Origin: Campanula takesimana
Taxonomy: Eukaryota > Streptophyta > Magnoliopsida > Asterales > Campanulaceae
Direction of reading: 5' to 3'
Length of the DNA: 64,000 nt
NCBI GenBank assembly: GCA_026119855.1
Contig: JAOWBW010000764.1
Location: 558,001 to 622,000 of the forward strand
This document shows positions 20,803-33,451 of this stretch, piece by piece. The notes beneath the pieces were generated by a model. It saw only the letters and a list, made by a program, of their open reading frames with translations, did no database searches and had not been told where the DNA came from. How positions within the stretch are numbered: the stretch's first letter is position 1; every line of letters starts with the position of its first letter. The position numbers and the translations under genes were made by a program.

Positions 20803-23800
20803 GGCTTGAGGAGAACAATCCAATTACCATGCTTTCATGTCGGGACCTTTTTGAATTTGACGGGAGGCCATCTCGAGTTTCTGCAAGATGTGGAGAAGCT
20901 GCTCTTGGAATATTTGGATGTGTTTGGTTGGGCTTCATGTGACAAGCTCCCCCTTTTCAACATTTTGATGCGTTTGTGGTCGGACCTGAGGTGACAGGCT
21001 GCCTACGTATCCCTTTTGGGAATCAGACCTTACGTAGTTCGAGTTTGTGAAAAACTCGAAAAACACATTTTGACTTGAGTTTGGAGCATCGAGAAACTGA
21101 ATTCCCTAAGCAGAAACATCTTGATGGATTCATTGGTGGGCGGAATGAAATGAACAGAGTTCCCATGTGCATGAGATGTGGTGGGTGCTGAAAACAATCC
21201 TGCAAAAAATTTCACAAGTATGCAATATACAAGTGATATCGTGACATTCATGTGCAAAAAGTGTGTCATACACGCAACCAAAGCATCATGATTAAAAGAT
21301 CGAGAGATAAAGAACATACCACTTTGAGAACTGCTCGCTTTGCTGAACTTCGAATGAGGGATTCTTTTGCAAATTTGAATCTTCAAACCTCATTTTCTTT
21401 TTCTTTTTTTTCCAAAAGATTAAAAAACACACTTTTTTTTTTAATTTTCATTCACAAATTTTTCTTTTACAAAATGGGAAACATTTTTTTTATTTTTGAC
21501 ATGCGTGCATTGCTTGCATTTCAACCATTGTTTATCATAAAAAATAAAGCGAGTATGTGCAAAGAGGGAGAATTGAGAAAGGAATGAACTGTGCATTTTT
21601 GTGAGAACTTTGTGAGAAACGAGAGTCATGGTGAGATATATGGTGAAGCGAGGTTGGAGGCCTAGCGTGAGTACTTGAAAGGTCAATTCCCTACGCCCAT
21701 TTGATCAAGTTTACTCGACGGTGTCTTTCCCGGTGGATTGCTTTGACTTGCCCCAGATGTCGATTGTAGAAGCCCCAGTGCCTTTTCAGAACCAGCCCCA
21801 GATCTTCAATTATGAAAGCCCTACTTTCTCAAGGATCAGCCCCACATTTGATGACCCATTTTCTGAGGACCTCTCTGTTTGTAAGAGCAGTCAATAGTTC
21901 TGAAGCCCCTACTGTTATCCCAAGTTGACTCCTGTATTCTTCATCGGTTTGAGGCAGCTTCATGCTTTGTTATTCATACTACTTTGAGGCCTAACTGTCT
22001 CTCAGAGTTGTCACATGTTCCACTGTTGGGAGTAACTCACATACTGTGATGGTCATATTTACATTCGATACTCTATCGGGGGACCCAACCGTCTTTGAGA
22101 ATCAGTCAATCATACACAGCTCCTAGTATAGCAGGTGATTGAGCTTTGTGACCTGTGGCCCAAACTGCTAATCTGAAAAACTTCCCTCTGATGATTCTCT
22201 TAAGAGGGACCTAACCATCTGTGACGGTTGTCTCACAAATTCTGATGATTGATGGTGTTAGAACTTCAATGGATCAATTGTCTGTGAGAGTTGTCCTACT
22301 TCTGAACCATTCTGTATTAATGAGAAACCAATTTATCATTTCTGAAGTCTGATGCGCAGCCCCAGTTCACATTCATTCATTTGAGCATACTCCCTGATTT
22401 TGAATTTTTAGAGTCAAAGGATCACATTCCTTGGTCTCCCTTGCTGTGACAAATTACAGGAATTGGAAGAGGAAGGCACAAGGCCAGTGTTTTGGGAAAA
22501 GCAAATAAAGAACCCGTGAGATCTTTGACATCGTGTTTGCGCAGAAAAAATTGACGGAAGGACGAGAGTAGGGGGAAGCCCCCAGACTCGAGGAAATTGC
22601 TCACATTCGAAATCAATGACTCAAGATTAGAACTCGCGTTAATGTTCAAGTGCTTCAAAATCAAAAGTTAATTTCTATTTTTTTTTTGAAAAGATTTATT
22701 TGGACTCAGATTAGACCGTGACAAATCGAGATGAGAACACCATCAAATAACTATCATAATTATCACCGCCTGTTGACCTCATGGGTGGGAGGTCCTTGTC
22801 GTCATTGTCGTGCTTTTTGAGATTGATTAGAGGCTGCTGGGCTCCCTCAGTGTAAGGGTTTGGCAGAGCAGGTTGGTTTCCAACAAAAGACACCAGTTGT
22901 TGTCGTCGATGGTGCTTGCCCATAATCAAGAGATCGAGATCTTCTTCAATGTAGATTAGCCTCGTATGCGCGGAGCTCTCTACGTCGTTTTCATTACTGC
23001 GCTTTTTGATCTTGATGGAGTCCCTGAAGGCTGTCAGACTTTTGGTCTCTAACCTCTAAAAATGAGAAGTTGGTTTGTTAAGGGAAAATGTTTAACTCTC
23101 GAAATCTCTGGGGTAAGGGTTTTTAACCTCTCAGTGTAAGAGGCCGGCTTGAGCTATTAGGTCTAGCGAGAGTCACCCGTTGCTGTCGTTGATGGTGTTC
23201 GCACAATGGGTTCGAGACGCTTCTTAGGGGTAACAATGTAATATGCATGTAATATGTACAACTAATGAAATAATATACAAGAATAGAGCGAAATAAAGTA
23301 ACCAAAGTTTTTTTTTTCTTTTTTTTTTTTTTCACACGCTCTCCTTTTTTGCACTCATTTTTTTATTTATTTTTATTTTTTTCACACCCTCTCCTTTTTT
23401 TTTTTACACCCTCTCCTTTTTTGCAGTCATTTTTTTTTGCGAACATAACGATAATTGGAAATTTACAATGAATGATGTAAAACATGATGCATGAATTAAC
23501 AAATAACATTTTCATTATAAGAACAATAATTTTCTGGCTCTTTGCACTGGCTTGGTCGCTTCAAATCTGTGTCTGATAGTTGGCGGGAACTCCATCGATC
23601 GCTTCTGTAAACTTCCTTGATTGCCTTCGTTTGTGAATCCCATAGAGCACCGTCGACCTTAGCTCTCATCTCAATTAATCGCAGTCTAAAATTAGTCCCG
23701 TTTATTATCGTTTGCTTTTAATTAAGTTAATCATTTGTGGGACCAAATTTACAAAATACGTGATTATGAAGGCACTTGATTATAACGCAAGTTCATTAAC

Positions 23801-24116
23801 TGAAAACGTGTATTTACAAGACAAGCAAGCAAATAAATATATTACAGGAAAAGATGACACGCAAGCATGGATTTGGAAGACGAAAGAAAGAGTGATCATT
23901 TTTTTAGAACGGGCCCGAAAGCAAAAGGGATTAGAGTCTGGGCGGTGGGCCCTATTCACAGCAAAAGAGACATAACCCATCGGGTCAGCAAGCTTCTACT
24001 ATCAGCAAAGGAACATTTTCTCGCGTCGGTACACTGCGGTTATCTGGCAAAAGAGGGACCACCTTCCTTGAGGCTCGGTGAGCCCCTAGGATAACTTTCA
24101 CAACACGTCACTGAGA
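20803..24116 (-). other. LARD1 non-coding interior
   Basis: No pol domain could be read on either strand. It contains the fourth CTACG module, a C-rich stretch with recurring agcccc (21770-21860), two diverged copies of a gttgtcgtYgatggtg segment (22880-22930 and 23180-23215), and a T-rich block (23308-23440) with three repeats of tttcacaccctctcc. Confidence 0.5.
21003..21037 (-). other. CTACG hairpin module, copy 4
   Basis: Outer arms extend to CTACGTA/TACGTAG and the inner stem is TCCC/GGGA. The preceding hairpin has arms CCTG and CAGG. It lies 1.7 kb from copy 3, nearer the gag-like ORF. Confidence 0.75.
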
Positions 24117-24944
24117 CTAGTTTAGGGGTTTCTTGATCACCCCTAGGTCGAAGAGATCCTGTATAGCATGACGGAGTGAGAAACATTTATCTGTGGTATG
24201 CCCCGTAAACTTGTGATAGTTGCAAGACTTAGAATGATCCCAATCTTCGGGCAGTACATGTGGTGGCTGATAATCCTCGAGGGAGCTTAACATTCCACAT
24301 TCGACCAAGTAATGGAACATTTCAGACTGGGGGATATCATACTTGTCGAAGTCCCTAACTTCCTTTCGATGTTTGGGGGTATAACCTTCCACCCTTGGTA
24401 CAGAATGTTCGACGTTGTTCATGACAGGAACCTCTATAGCATCGATCTTGATTGTGGATGAATCGTCGACTAGCGGATCTTTCCCCTTTCTTGGGTCACG
24501 GCGTGAAAAGTTCTTGGGATTCATTTCTTTAGGTGAAAGGTCTTCCCTGTGGGAGACTTTCAATTGCCGAGCAAGTTCTAGAGCCATAATCTCATCCCAG
24601 GTAGCAGGGAGCTCTGGACAGTCATCTTCAACTGCGATATTAGGGTGAGTGGACATACACCCCGGGATCTGAAAAACAGGAGCACTTGGATAGAGGTTTC
24701 CAGGTGGAGTTGCTTCAATTGGTCCATACAGCTTTGCTGCCCAAATTTGATTTTGATTTGATTGATTCGTCCTGAAAGCATCCATGCAGTCAAACACCCC
24801 CTGTTGGAACATGTGTAGGTTTTGCAGTAGAACTTTTGTATGGGCTTCTAGTCGCTTATCGAACCACTCTTCAAACTCTAGGCTTGGTCTAAACCTGAAT
24901 GAGCCCCTGGTTCTATTTACTGATTTATGTTCGCTGTTGTCCAT
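24117..24944 (-). CDS. Gag-like ORF of LARD1 (275 codons)
   Basis: The frame is intact from ATG at 24944 to a stop at 24117. The N-terminal ~60 residues are charged and probably helical (EEWFDKRLEAHTK). The C-terminal ~40 residues carry the zinc-binding motif of Tat/Ogre gag proteins, CNYHKFTGHTTDKC, followed by the FSLRHAIQDLFDLGVI block. The central capsid region of a full-length gag is missing. With no pol in the element, the likely job is RNA binding or packaging into particles made by a helper. LARD2 keeps a similar short ORF with the same C-terminal motif. The family assignment is from the motif; function is inferred. Confidence 0.7.
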   Translation of the reverse strand: MDNSEHKSVNRTRGSFRFRPSLEFEEWFDKRLEAHTKVLLQNLHMFQQGVFDCMDAFRTNQSNQNQIWAAKLYGPIEATPPGNLYPSAPVFQIPGCMSTHPNIAVEDDCPELPATWDEIMALELARQLKVSHREDLSPKEMNPKNFSRRDPRKGKDPLVDDSSTIKIDAIEVPVMNNVEHSVPRVEGYTPKHRKEVRDFDKYDIPQSEMFHYLVECGMLSSLEDYQPPHVLPEDWDHSKSCNYHKFTGHTTDKCFSLRHAIQDLFDLGVIKKPLN

Positions 24945-24967
24945 GCTTGATGAGAGAAACCGGAGTA

Positions 24968-25119
24968 GACCTTGATCAAAGTGGTGCTTGGAACTGACCT
25001 TGAATGTCGCTCTAGAAAATGAAGTGAGATTCTCCCTCTACAAGAATGGGTAAAAAAAGTCGCTCTAGACCTTGATCAAAGTGGTGCTTGGAACTGACCT
25101 TGATCAAAGTGGTGCTTGG
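24968..25119 (-). repeat. Three direct repeats upstream of the LARD1 gag-like ORF
   Basis: gaccttgatcaaagtggtgc and its continuation occur at 24968-24999, 25068-25099 and 25097-25119. They lie in the presumed 5' UTR of the ORF. Confidence 0.75.
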
Positions 25120-25148
25120 GACGCTTGTAGTGGAAAAAGTCTTCTTAC

Positions 25149-26636
25149 TGTTGGTGTTGGTTCCCTAGGCACGTTTGTTAAACGTTGTATAAGTTATCAT
25201 TTTATTCATGATGATAAAGAGATAATAAGATTATTATTGTTGCTCATGTTTGCTTATAATAATCTTTGTCCCTAGAGCTTGTTAAGCACTAGTATAAAGG
25301 CTAAATGATCATGGGATGATCATGTTAGATTTATAGGTACTTGTTTGGAACAAGGTACTGGACATGACCCGCGGTATGAGATTTATGTCATGGTCGATGT
25401 CATATATAAATCTCATATTAGTTATGTCATTTGAATCCTTAGACATGAAGTTATTATAATCTTCCACTTGATGAAGATTATGTTTGACATATTCAAACGC
25501 TGCCTTAACACGGTAGTTATAAAGGGTATGATTGGCATAATCGGATTCACGTAGGGAAGAATAATAAGCTAAATGGATTTGTCCCTCTTCGGAGAGATGT
25601 CAAGCTTGGGCCCCTCGAAGGAATGATGTTGATGAAATGTTTGGCCAAACTCAAATGGATTGATTGGATCAATGTCATTTGGATTATCAACATATTCGGA
25701 ATCGAGAAAGTATTGAACAATACAAGTTGACTTATTGACCATGACTTGTGTTCAATGACATCGTGGACAAAGGGATTATGACATGTTCTAAAGGAATGCG
25801 AACTTGTATCTAGTTATACTATTTGGGTAGGTATGACGGTTTGCTAGAACCTAATCATATCTTATGGTTTCATGTTTGAACCCATTGCCAACTTAGTATA
25901 ATCCTAGAGGGTCACACACAATAGAACGAATCTTAAATAAGGATTATATTGGATTTTGGAAACTATGGGAATCTGGACAAGTGTGCGACCACACAATATG
26001 GGTTGGACGGCAGCACAGTTTGGGTCAAATAGTACCAGAACCTTCCAGATAGATGTGCGGCCGCACAGGTGGTTTTGGGCGGCCGCACACCATGTCGGGA
26101 CTGGTTTCCTAATTTGATTTGGAAAAGAATTTTGGACGGGTTTAGACACAAGTTTCCTATTTGGAATAGGTCTAACTTGTATATAAACAGAAAAATTCGG
26201 CCATAATCAAGGCTAATGTTTTTGTGCAAGTCTCAAAGAGTTTGAGAGGGTTTTATTTTGTTCTAAGAGATCTTAGATTGAAGAACAAAATAATACACAA
26301 ATAAAATCCCATATAGTTCATATTAATTATGAAAACGTGTTTCACAATTTTGGTCTAGCAACCAAGATCAAGTGTTCTTGATATTTGTTCGTGGTGTGGA
26401 TACCGCTAGAGGGTGAAACTTATCATCTTCAAAGTTCGTGATTCTTACTATGTTCGTGATCAAGGGTTCAAGCCTCTATCAAATTCAAGGTTGCATAATC
26501 AAAGGCATCAAAGGTTAGTATTCTAGTATTCATTATGTTGTATTTGACTTAATCATATGAATGGATCTATGGGCTTTGGGTTTCATTAAAATTTAAATGC
26601 TTAATTCCGCTGCGCATGTTACTCCGAAACCCAACA
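25149..26636 (+). repeat. Copia element 2 left LTR (1488 bases)
   Basis: Starts TGTTGGTGTTGG and ends accccaaca-type (aacccaaca) before the primer site. A likely TATA box (tatataaa) lies near 26170. It carries several gcgRccgcac motifs (25984-26092). In this copy some have lost CpG relative to the right LTR. Confidence 0.93.
25376..25481 (+). other. Two perfect hairpins in the U3 of copia element 2
   Basis: ATGAGATTTAT (25376-25386) pairs with ATAAATCTCAT (25406-25416). ATAATCTTC (25456-25464) pairs with GAAGATTAT (25473-25481). Both are conserved in the right LTR. Confidence 0.7.
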
Positions 26637-26637
26637 G

Positions 26638-26649
26638 TGGTATCAGAGC
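26638..26649 (+). other. Primer binding site of copia element 2
   Basis: tggtatcagagc one base after the LTR end; initiator tRNA-Met type. Confidence 0.9.
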
Positions 26650-28327
26650 CCCGTTCATGTTGATTATTTCAATACTTAGATCATGTTGTGTGTATATAAA
26701 TTGTTTGTATGCCAAGCATGATATGAATATTGGATCATATGATGTTTATGTGTTATATGATTCTATGTGGTTTATTGTTTTACAACTTTAATCGCACTGT
26801 TGAATCGCACTAAAAATTATGATGGGTTCTGAATTGTTTGATTATTAATTTCTGATTGGATCAAAGTTTTAATAATCGGGGAAAACAATTTTGAAACAAA
26901 TTTTCGAACTTTAAAAATTATGTCTGATGCTCTGGGCGACCACACATAAATTAGTGGGCGACCGCCCATGTTTGGGCGACCGCACATATTTTCTTGGGCG
27001 GCCGCACAGTTGGTCAGATTCTGGATTTTGATTTCGGTCATGTTCAGAATCTGGAAATTTGATAAGATCCGACCGAACCAGTGACAAGACCAGGCCAGAC
27101 CTGCTGATCTGGAATGGGTTTTGGGTAGTTGGTTTGGGTGTGGATCTTAGGGTTTGACTTTCCTATTTGTTTTGATCTTGTGATTCTAAGATTGGTTTAA
27201 GGTTTGGATGGCTAATCTGCGTTCATCGAGATTGTGTTTCCCAAATTTGATCGCAATCAAGGTTTCAAAGATAAAACGAAGTTAGAATTATGAAGAGTTC
27301 ATAATTGCTAAAATTGAGAAACAAAGTTCTTGATTCAATGATTGGAGATCCATGTGGAATTGTGGATGCAATTGGCCAACGTTTATTGAGACCATCTATT
27401 GCTTAGTTTCGGCCACATGGACTACTTTCTTGATTTTTGAATTAGTGCGGGATTGTGGTTGCCTAATGGCTTAGTTCGACCACACTTCTTGTTGTCTTGA
27501 TTTGGAGATAATAACCGAATTTGAAATAGTCTCATCCTCATAATTATAGAGAAACTAATGACACATAAATGTTGTGCTTAAATTAATGATGATTAATTTA
27601 GTGGCTAAACTTGATGCGTAACATGTTTATCTTGTGTGCTCATAAATATGTTGTATTCTATATGGTAATGAACCTTCAAGAAAGTTTTAAGTCCTCTTGC
27701 CATGCCATGATTAAAACACTTGTTAGTACATGGGTGACTTTAATGTGGGTTCGCCTCTGCGAGGTGCATTAATTTTATTCATGTATGAGCAAGATGAGGT
27801 TCATTAATTTAATGTGGGTTCGCCTCCGTGAGGTGCATTAAATTTAATGGTTCTTATACGTTTAAAATGGTTGGACTTAATAAGGCGTCAAAACAGTTTT
27901 GGGCCTAGGTAAAGATGAGATTAAACATGATTTTGAAATTGGATCCCTAAGAATCATATTGGATATGATTGACAAGAAATTGTCTACCTAATTAATTTGA
28001 TTTTGAGCAGTCCGCCTCCGTGGACTCAAAATTAAATTAAAGATGGATCTTAGCCCAATTTAAAAGAATCTCAGAAAAGGATCTAAGAGTCATATGGGAT
28101 ATGATTGACAGGGTTGTCTACCTAATTAATTTAGTTTTGAGCGGTCCGCCTCCGTGGACTCAAAATTAAATTAAAGTTTGATCTTAGCCCATTTAAATTA
28201 TATTATACACTGGATGTATAAGAAGGTTATCTAATTTAGTGGGAGTATTTTTGGAAAATACATTATTTATCTCTTTAATGAGATTGGTACTTGTAAAATT
28301 TTGGAAATTTTGCATGAGTTGTAGATA
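26650..28327 (+). other. Long leader of copia element 2 with hairpins and CG motifs
   Basis: This stretch of about 1.7 kb before gag has no coding sequence. Four gggcgRccgc-type motifs lie at 26934-27006. Two copies of a cgcctc/gaggtg hairpin within taatg...catta are at about 27750-27780 and 27818-27845. Two copies of a longer hairpin with arms TTTTGAG and CTCAAAA lie at about 28005-28035 and 28134-28165. Confidence 0.6.
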
Positions 28328-28960
28328 ATGACAACTAACTTCGTTGCGATCAATCCTTTAGAAGGATGAGCTTCAAAGAGAATGGTACAAACTTCATGGA
28401 TTGGATCCTGAGCCTAAGAATGGTTTTAAGGCAAGAAGATGAGTTGTACATTCTTGATGGGCCTATTCCTAAAGAACCCAATGCCGGAATAGACAATCAC
28501 AAGAATCATGAGTATGATTCTAGGAATGTGAGTTGTCTCAAGCTCACGATTATGTTCTCAAAACTTCAACAAAGTTTGGAACTTTGGAAGCCTATTAGAT
28601 AGGCGTGGAGTTGAGTTACATGTTTCAAAGAGCAATCTAGGCAAGAAAGGTATAAAACCATTATTGCATTCACTTCTTGCAAAAGGAGTAAAGGGCAATA
28701 AGTGGAACCTCACATGCTTAAGATAAAGGCTATGTAGAGCATCTTGAAAAACTTGGTTGTGCAATTGGATTGGAGCAAGCCACGGATCTCATTCTTTATT
28801 CATTGTTCAAATGTTATGATCACTTAGTGATAAACTATGACATGCTTGGAATGAATAAGAATCTCTCCGAGTTGCATGATATGCTGAAAAACTGCGGAGA
28901 TGAAGATGATGGAGAAAGGTTCTCCAATGCTCATGGTTCATGATGGAAAGGGGCCAAGTG
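28328..28960 (+). pseudogene. Copia element 2 gag remnant
   Basis: An ATG at 28328 reads MTTNFVAINPLEG and stops. The frame then shifts to one containing FKENGTNFMDWILSLRMVLR, the N-terminal signature of copia gag proteins (UBN2-like). The match fades after about 28560, with isolated fragments to about 28960. No zinc knuckle is readable. It is not functional. Confidence 0.7.
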
Positions 28961-29620
28961 CCAAAGGAGAGGTAAGACAAGGGTTGTCAAACCTAAAGGA
29001 AATAATTGATGCAATTTGGTAAAGTGGCAACTGGATTGACCATTTAAAATTATAGTCAAAAGGTAAGACAAGAGTTGTCAAACCTAAAGGAAATAATTGT
29101 GGTTAAAATTATAACTCTAATTGATGCAATTTGGTAAAGTGGCAATTGGATTGACCATCTAAAATTGTAGTCAAAATTCTGGACGATCAATAAAAGGAAT
29201 GGTAGTGGGACTACCACCTGAGAATTTTATGTTATAAATTAATATTTCTAAATTTAATTATTAGGTATTGGATACCAGAATAATTAGTAAATTGAAAGAC
29301 TACTTATAGTAAAGGTTGATCTATGAATGGTAACGATGCAAGAGTTGCAACATTATTCATAGAACACTTGTTAATTGACTTTTCTAATGAAGTAGGAAAT
29401 ATTATTTTGTTATAAGATAATGAAGGATATTTATTTCTTATTTGGAATAAGAAAGGTGCTTTATTTATTATGATTTACTTCATTGTGTTATCATATAAAT
29501 GAATCTTATATCCTAAATCTTGAAGAACAAAGTAATAAAGGCTATAACATAAATAATTAAAATTCTTTATGCATTGTTGTTTTGATCAAATAAATGAGAA
29601 ATGCATATCTAAAATTCCAT
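28961..29620 (+). other. Decayed internal DNA of copia element 2
   Basis: The segment aggtaagacaagRgttgtca is duplicated at about 28970 and 29060, with the same following bases, so this is a local duplication. No domain could be read. Confidence 0.5.
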
Positions 29621-31270
29621 GGAACGGAGTTTTAAGTCATATGATTTGGAATCATATGATTTATGCAAACTTATTTACTTGGACCAAGACATCTTTTACT
29701 ATGATTGGTAAAAGGCTAATATCTTACTTGACCTAATACATTTTGATGTATATGGCGCATTAAGAAGCAATGCTAAAAGAGAATTTTGGTTATACTTGGT
29801 AAAACTATTCAAAGATTCTGATTGGATCAAGATAATGAATAATTGAACCAATAATTTGACAGCCATCATTAAAGTTGTGAAATAGTTTCACGATTAACTT
29901 CACTAAGAACACCATTCTAAATGATGTGTCTACGTGGAAGTACAAGAACCTTATTGGATATGGTTCATTAGATGATAAAGTCAAATTGATCTTCCATTAT
30001 TAATTTTGGGGTTATGTATTACAAACCGCTATAACTACACTAATTTGAGTTCCATCAAAAGAGGTTAAACTTTCATAAAGATTTAAGATGGTGAGACCTT
30101 TTGGAAATGAGTTGTCTGGGACACACTCACATTTAAATCTAATAAATATATTTTCATGGGATATCCTAAGGAAACTTGAGGATAAAATTTTACCCATAAG
30201 AAACAAATGGTTTGTTGCTTATGATGATACTTTTCTAGATAAAAGGTTTATCTCTAAAAGAATCAGTGGGAGTAAAACATATCTCGAATGGTTCGAGACC
30301 TAGAAAATAGTATTTAACCTATGATGGAAGTTGAACAAGTTTTCACAAGGGGTTGTGAAAAAACCGTTCAAGATATACAAGTACTTGCACACATGATAAA
30401 ATACAATCTATTAGAAGAAATATTGGATATTTCAAAATAAAAAGTATTGAGGTAAAGTTCATTTAGAATGAAGTATTTACCACCTATCAAAGATGCAATA
30501 TCAACTCCACATTTAGATCATTGGCTTGGAGTCATAAAATCTAAAAGGCAATTCATGTATAATAATCAAGTTTGGAACTTGATCATTCTAACCTAAGGTG
30601 TAAAAACCAAAGGAGATGAATGACTTTTCTTGGAGAAAAACTTACATGGGTAGCAAGAAACTTATTAGAATTTTCATAGTCACATATTCATATTTGGAAT
30701 ATGAAATTTGACAAAATGATGTCAAAACAAGCGTTCCTCAACGGGAACTCACTTAAGGATGTATTGGATACAACCAAAAGGTTTTAATAGTTAAGAAAAT
30801 TCTAAAAGGTATCAAAGTTGCGAAGATTCATTGGATGGATTGAAGAAAGCTTTTTGGAGTTGGGATCTCCGTTTTGATAAGTCATAGAGCTTGGCTTGAT
30901 CAAGAACGAAGATGAATATTGTATATACAAGAAGGTTAGTGGGAGCATGGTGCTATTCCTTATCTAATATGTGGATGACATATTGCTCATTGGAAACGAC
31001 ATTCCTATACTTTAATCTGTAAAGATTTGGTTAAGAAAGTGTTTCGCAATGAAGAATATGGATGAAGCCGCATAAGTCATTGGCATTAAGATCTATAGAG
31101 ATAGACCAAGGAAGCTAAATGGTTTAAAGCCAATGTACATACATTGACAAAGTCATAAGAAGATTCCGCAAGGAAAATTCTAAGAGAGGACATTTGTCAG
31201 TGTTACATGGAGTTTCTCTAAGCAAGACTCAATGTTCTAAAGACAAAAGATGAGCATGAGAAAATGAATG
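29621..31270 (+). pseudogene. Copia element 2 integrase and RT remnants
   Basis: The region near 30145-30290 corresponds to the integrase C-terminal part (GYP-K-like, then FLDKRFISKRISGSKT). RT-like fragments follow near 30700-31080, including a vdDILLIGND-like stretch near 30975. Stops and frameshifts occur throughout, and no catalytic core is intact. Domain order confirms copia. Confidence 0.6.
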
Positions 31271-31943
31271 AGATGCCATTTGCTTCGGCAATTGGATCCA
31301 TGATGCCATTATAAGTACTAAGCCGGATATATCTAATGCTTGGATCATGACGAGTAGATATCAATCCGACACCGGTGAGATTCACTGGATGGCTATGAGA
31401 GCGATTCTTAAAGTACTTTAGAAGAACTAGAGATTCGTTTATGATCTATGAAGGTATGGAAGATGATCTCGGATGCATGCTTCCAAACCAACAAAGATGA
31501 TAATAGATCGCAATCAGGTTTTGTGCATATGTCAAATGGTGGAACTGTAAGTTGGAATGGTTCCAAGCAGAGTACAGTCACTAATTCTATAACTAAATCT
31601 AAGTGTATTGCCGCATTGGATGCTGCAAAGGAAGTGGTTTGGATTAAGAAGTTCATTGTTGAACTTGAGATGGTTCCTAGCATTGCTAATCCAATAGACC
31701 TTATTAGTAACAATAGTGGTGCTATTGAATCAAGCAAATGAACCAAGAGCAAATCCCAAATCCAAACACATACTTAGGCGTTTTCTTATCATTCGAGAAA
31801 TCGTTGATAAGGGAGACGTAAATATATGCAAAGTACTAAGTAATGATAACGTTGCGGACACGCTAACAAAGGAACTTCCACAAGCTAAACATGATGGTCA
31901 TGTTGGGTCCATGGGTATTGGATACCTAAGTAATTGGGCCTAG
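31271..31943 (+). pseudogene. Copia element 2 RNase H remnant
   Basis: The frame 31448-31741 carries NKDDNRSQSGFV and a degraded AALDAAKEVVW block, where AEAEY is expected. A second frame (31716-31943) carries GDVNICKVLSNDNVADTLTK, the usual end of copia pol. A frameshift separates them. Confidence 0.75.
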
Positions 31944-31945
31944 GG

Positions 31946-31957
31946 CAAGTGGGAGAT
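31946..31957 (+). other. Polypurine tract of copia element 2
   Basis: caagtgggagat immediately precedes the right LTR. Confidence 0.85.
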
Positions 31958-33446
31958 TGTTGGTGTTGGTGCCCTAGGCACATTTGTTAAACGTTGTATA
32001 AGTTATCATTTTATTCATGATGATAAAGAGATAATAAGATTATTATTTTTGCTCATGTTTGCTTATAATAATCTTTGTCCCTAGAGCTTGTTAAGCACTA
32101 GTATAAAGGCTAAATGATCATGGGATGATCATGTTAGATTTATTGGTACTTGTTTGGAACAATGTACTGGATATGACCCGCGGTATGAGATTTATGTCAT
32201 GGTCGATGTCATATATAAATCTCATATTAGTTATGTCATTTGAATCCTTAGACATGAAGTTATTATAATCTTCCACTTGATGAAGATTATGTTTGACATA
32301 TTCAAACGCTGCCTTAACACGGTAGTTATAAAGGGTATGATTGGCATAATCAGATTCACGTAGGGAAGAATAATAAGCTAAATGGATATGTCCCTCTTCG
32401 GAGAGATGTCAAGCTTGGGCCCCTCGAAGGAATAATGTTGATGAAATGTTTGGCCAAACTCAAATGGATTGATTGGATCAATGTCATTTGGATTATCAAC
32501 ATATTCGGAATCGAGAAAGTATTGAACAATACAAGTTGACTTATTGACCATGACTTGTGTTCAATGACATCGTGGACAAAGGGATTATGACATGTTCTAA
32601 AGGAATGCGAACTTGTATCTAGTTATACTATTTGGGTAGGTATGACGGTTTGCTAGAACCTAATCATATCTTATGGTTTCATGTTTGAACCCATTGCCAA
32701 CTTAGTATAATCCTAGAGGGTCACACACAATAGAACGAATCTTAAATAAGGATTATATTGGAATTTTGGAAACTATGGGAATCTGGACAAGTGTGCGACC
32801 GCATAATATGGGTTGGGCGGCCGCACAGTTTGGGTCAAATAGTACCAGAACCTTCCAGATAGATGTGCGGCCGCACAGGTGGTTTTGGGCGGCCGCACAC
32901 CATGTCGGGACTGGTTTCCTAATTTAATTTGGAAAAGAATTTTGGACGGGTTTAGACACAAGTATCCTATTTGGAATAGGTCTAACTTGTATATAAACAG
33001 CAAAATTCGGCCAGAATCAAGGCTAATGTTTTTGTGCAAGTCTCAAAGAGTTTGAGAGGGTTTTATTTTGTTCTAAGAGATCCTAGATTGAAGAACAAAA
33101 TAATACACAAATAAAATTCCATATAGTTCATATTAATTGTGAAAACGTGTTTCACAATTTTGGTCTAGCAACCAAGATCAAGTGTTCTTGATATTTGTTC
33201 GTGGTGTGGATACCGCTAGAGGGTGAAACTTATCATCTTCAAAGTTCGTGATTCTGACTATGTTCGTGATCAAGGGTTCAAGCCTCTATCGAATTCAAGG
33301 TTGCATAATCAAAGGCATCAAGGGTTAGTATTCTAGTATTCATTATGTTGTATTTGACTTAATCATATGAATGGATCTATGGGCTTTGGGTTTCATTAAA
33401 ATTTAAATGCTTAATTCCGCTGCGCATGTTACTCCGAAACCCAACA
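31958..33446 (+). repeat. Copia element 2 right LTR (1489 bases)
   Basis: Matches the left LTR with about 24 differences. It keeps intact gggcggccgcac motifs where the left copy has CpG losses. It is followed by the cttac target duplication. Confidence 0.93.
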
Positions 33447-33451
33447 CTTAC

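Larger units (their letters stand above)
16419..25148 (-). mobile_element. LARD1: large non-autonomous Tat-like element, truncated
   Basis: One LTR (16419-18948), an adjoining minus-strand polypurine tract, several kilobases of tandem repeats and a gag-like ORF on the minus strand identify a Tat/Ogre-type element read right to left. The LTR shares a conserved block with the LTR of LARD2 (gagtcRccac, then gggttcgggggc and agagaagg). No protease, RT or integrase is visible, so it is non-autonomous. Its 5' LTR and primer site were not found; copia element 2 is inserted at 25149 and the continuation beyond 33447 is not recognisable. Confidence 0.65.
25149..33446 (+). mobile_element. Ty1/copia element 2, complete but decayed (8.3 kb)
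   Basis: LTRs at 25149-26636 and 31958-33446 flank gag, integrase, RT and RNase H remnants in copia order. The target duplication cttac is present on both sides (25144-25148 and 33447-33451). The primer site and polypurine tract are recognisable. The LTRs differ at about 24 of 1489 positions by eye, so insertion is fairly recent, yet the internal region has many stops and deletions. It interrupts the 5' side of LARD1. Confidence 0.92.
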
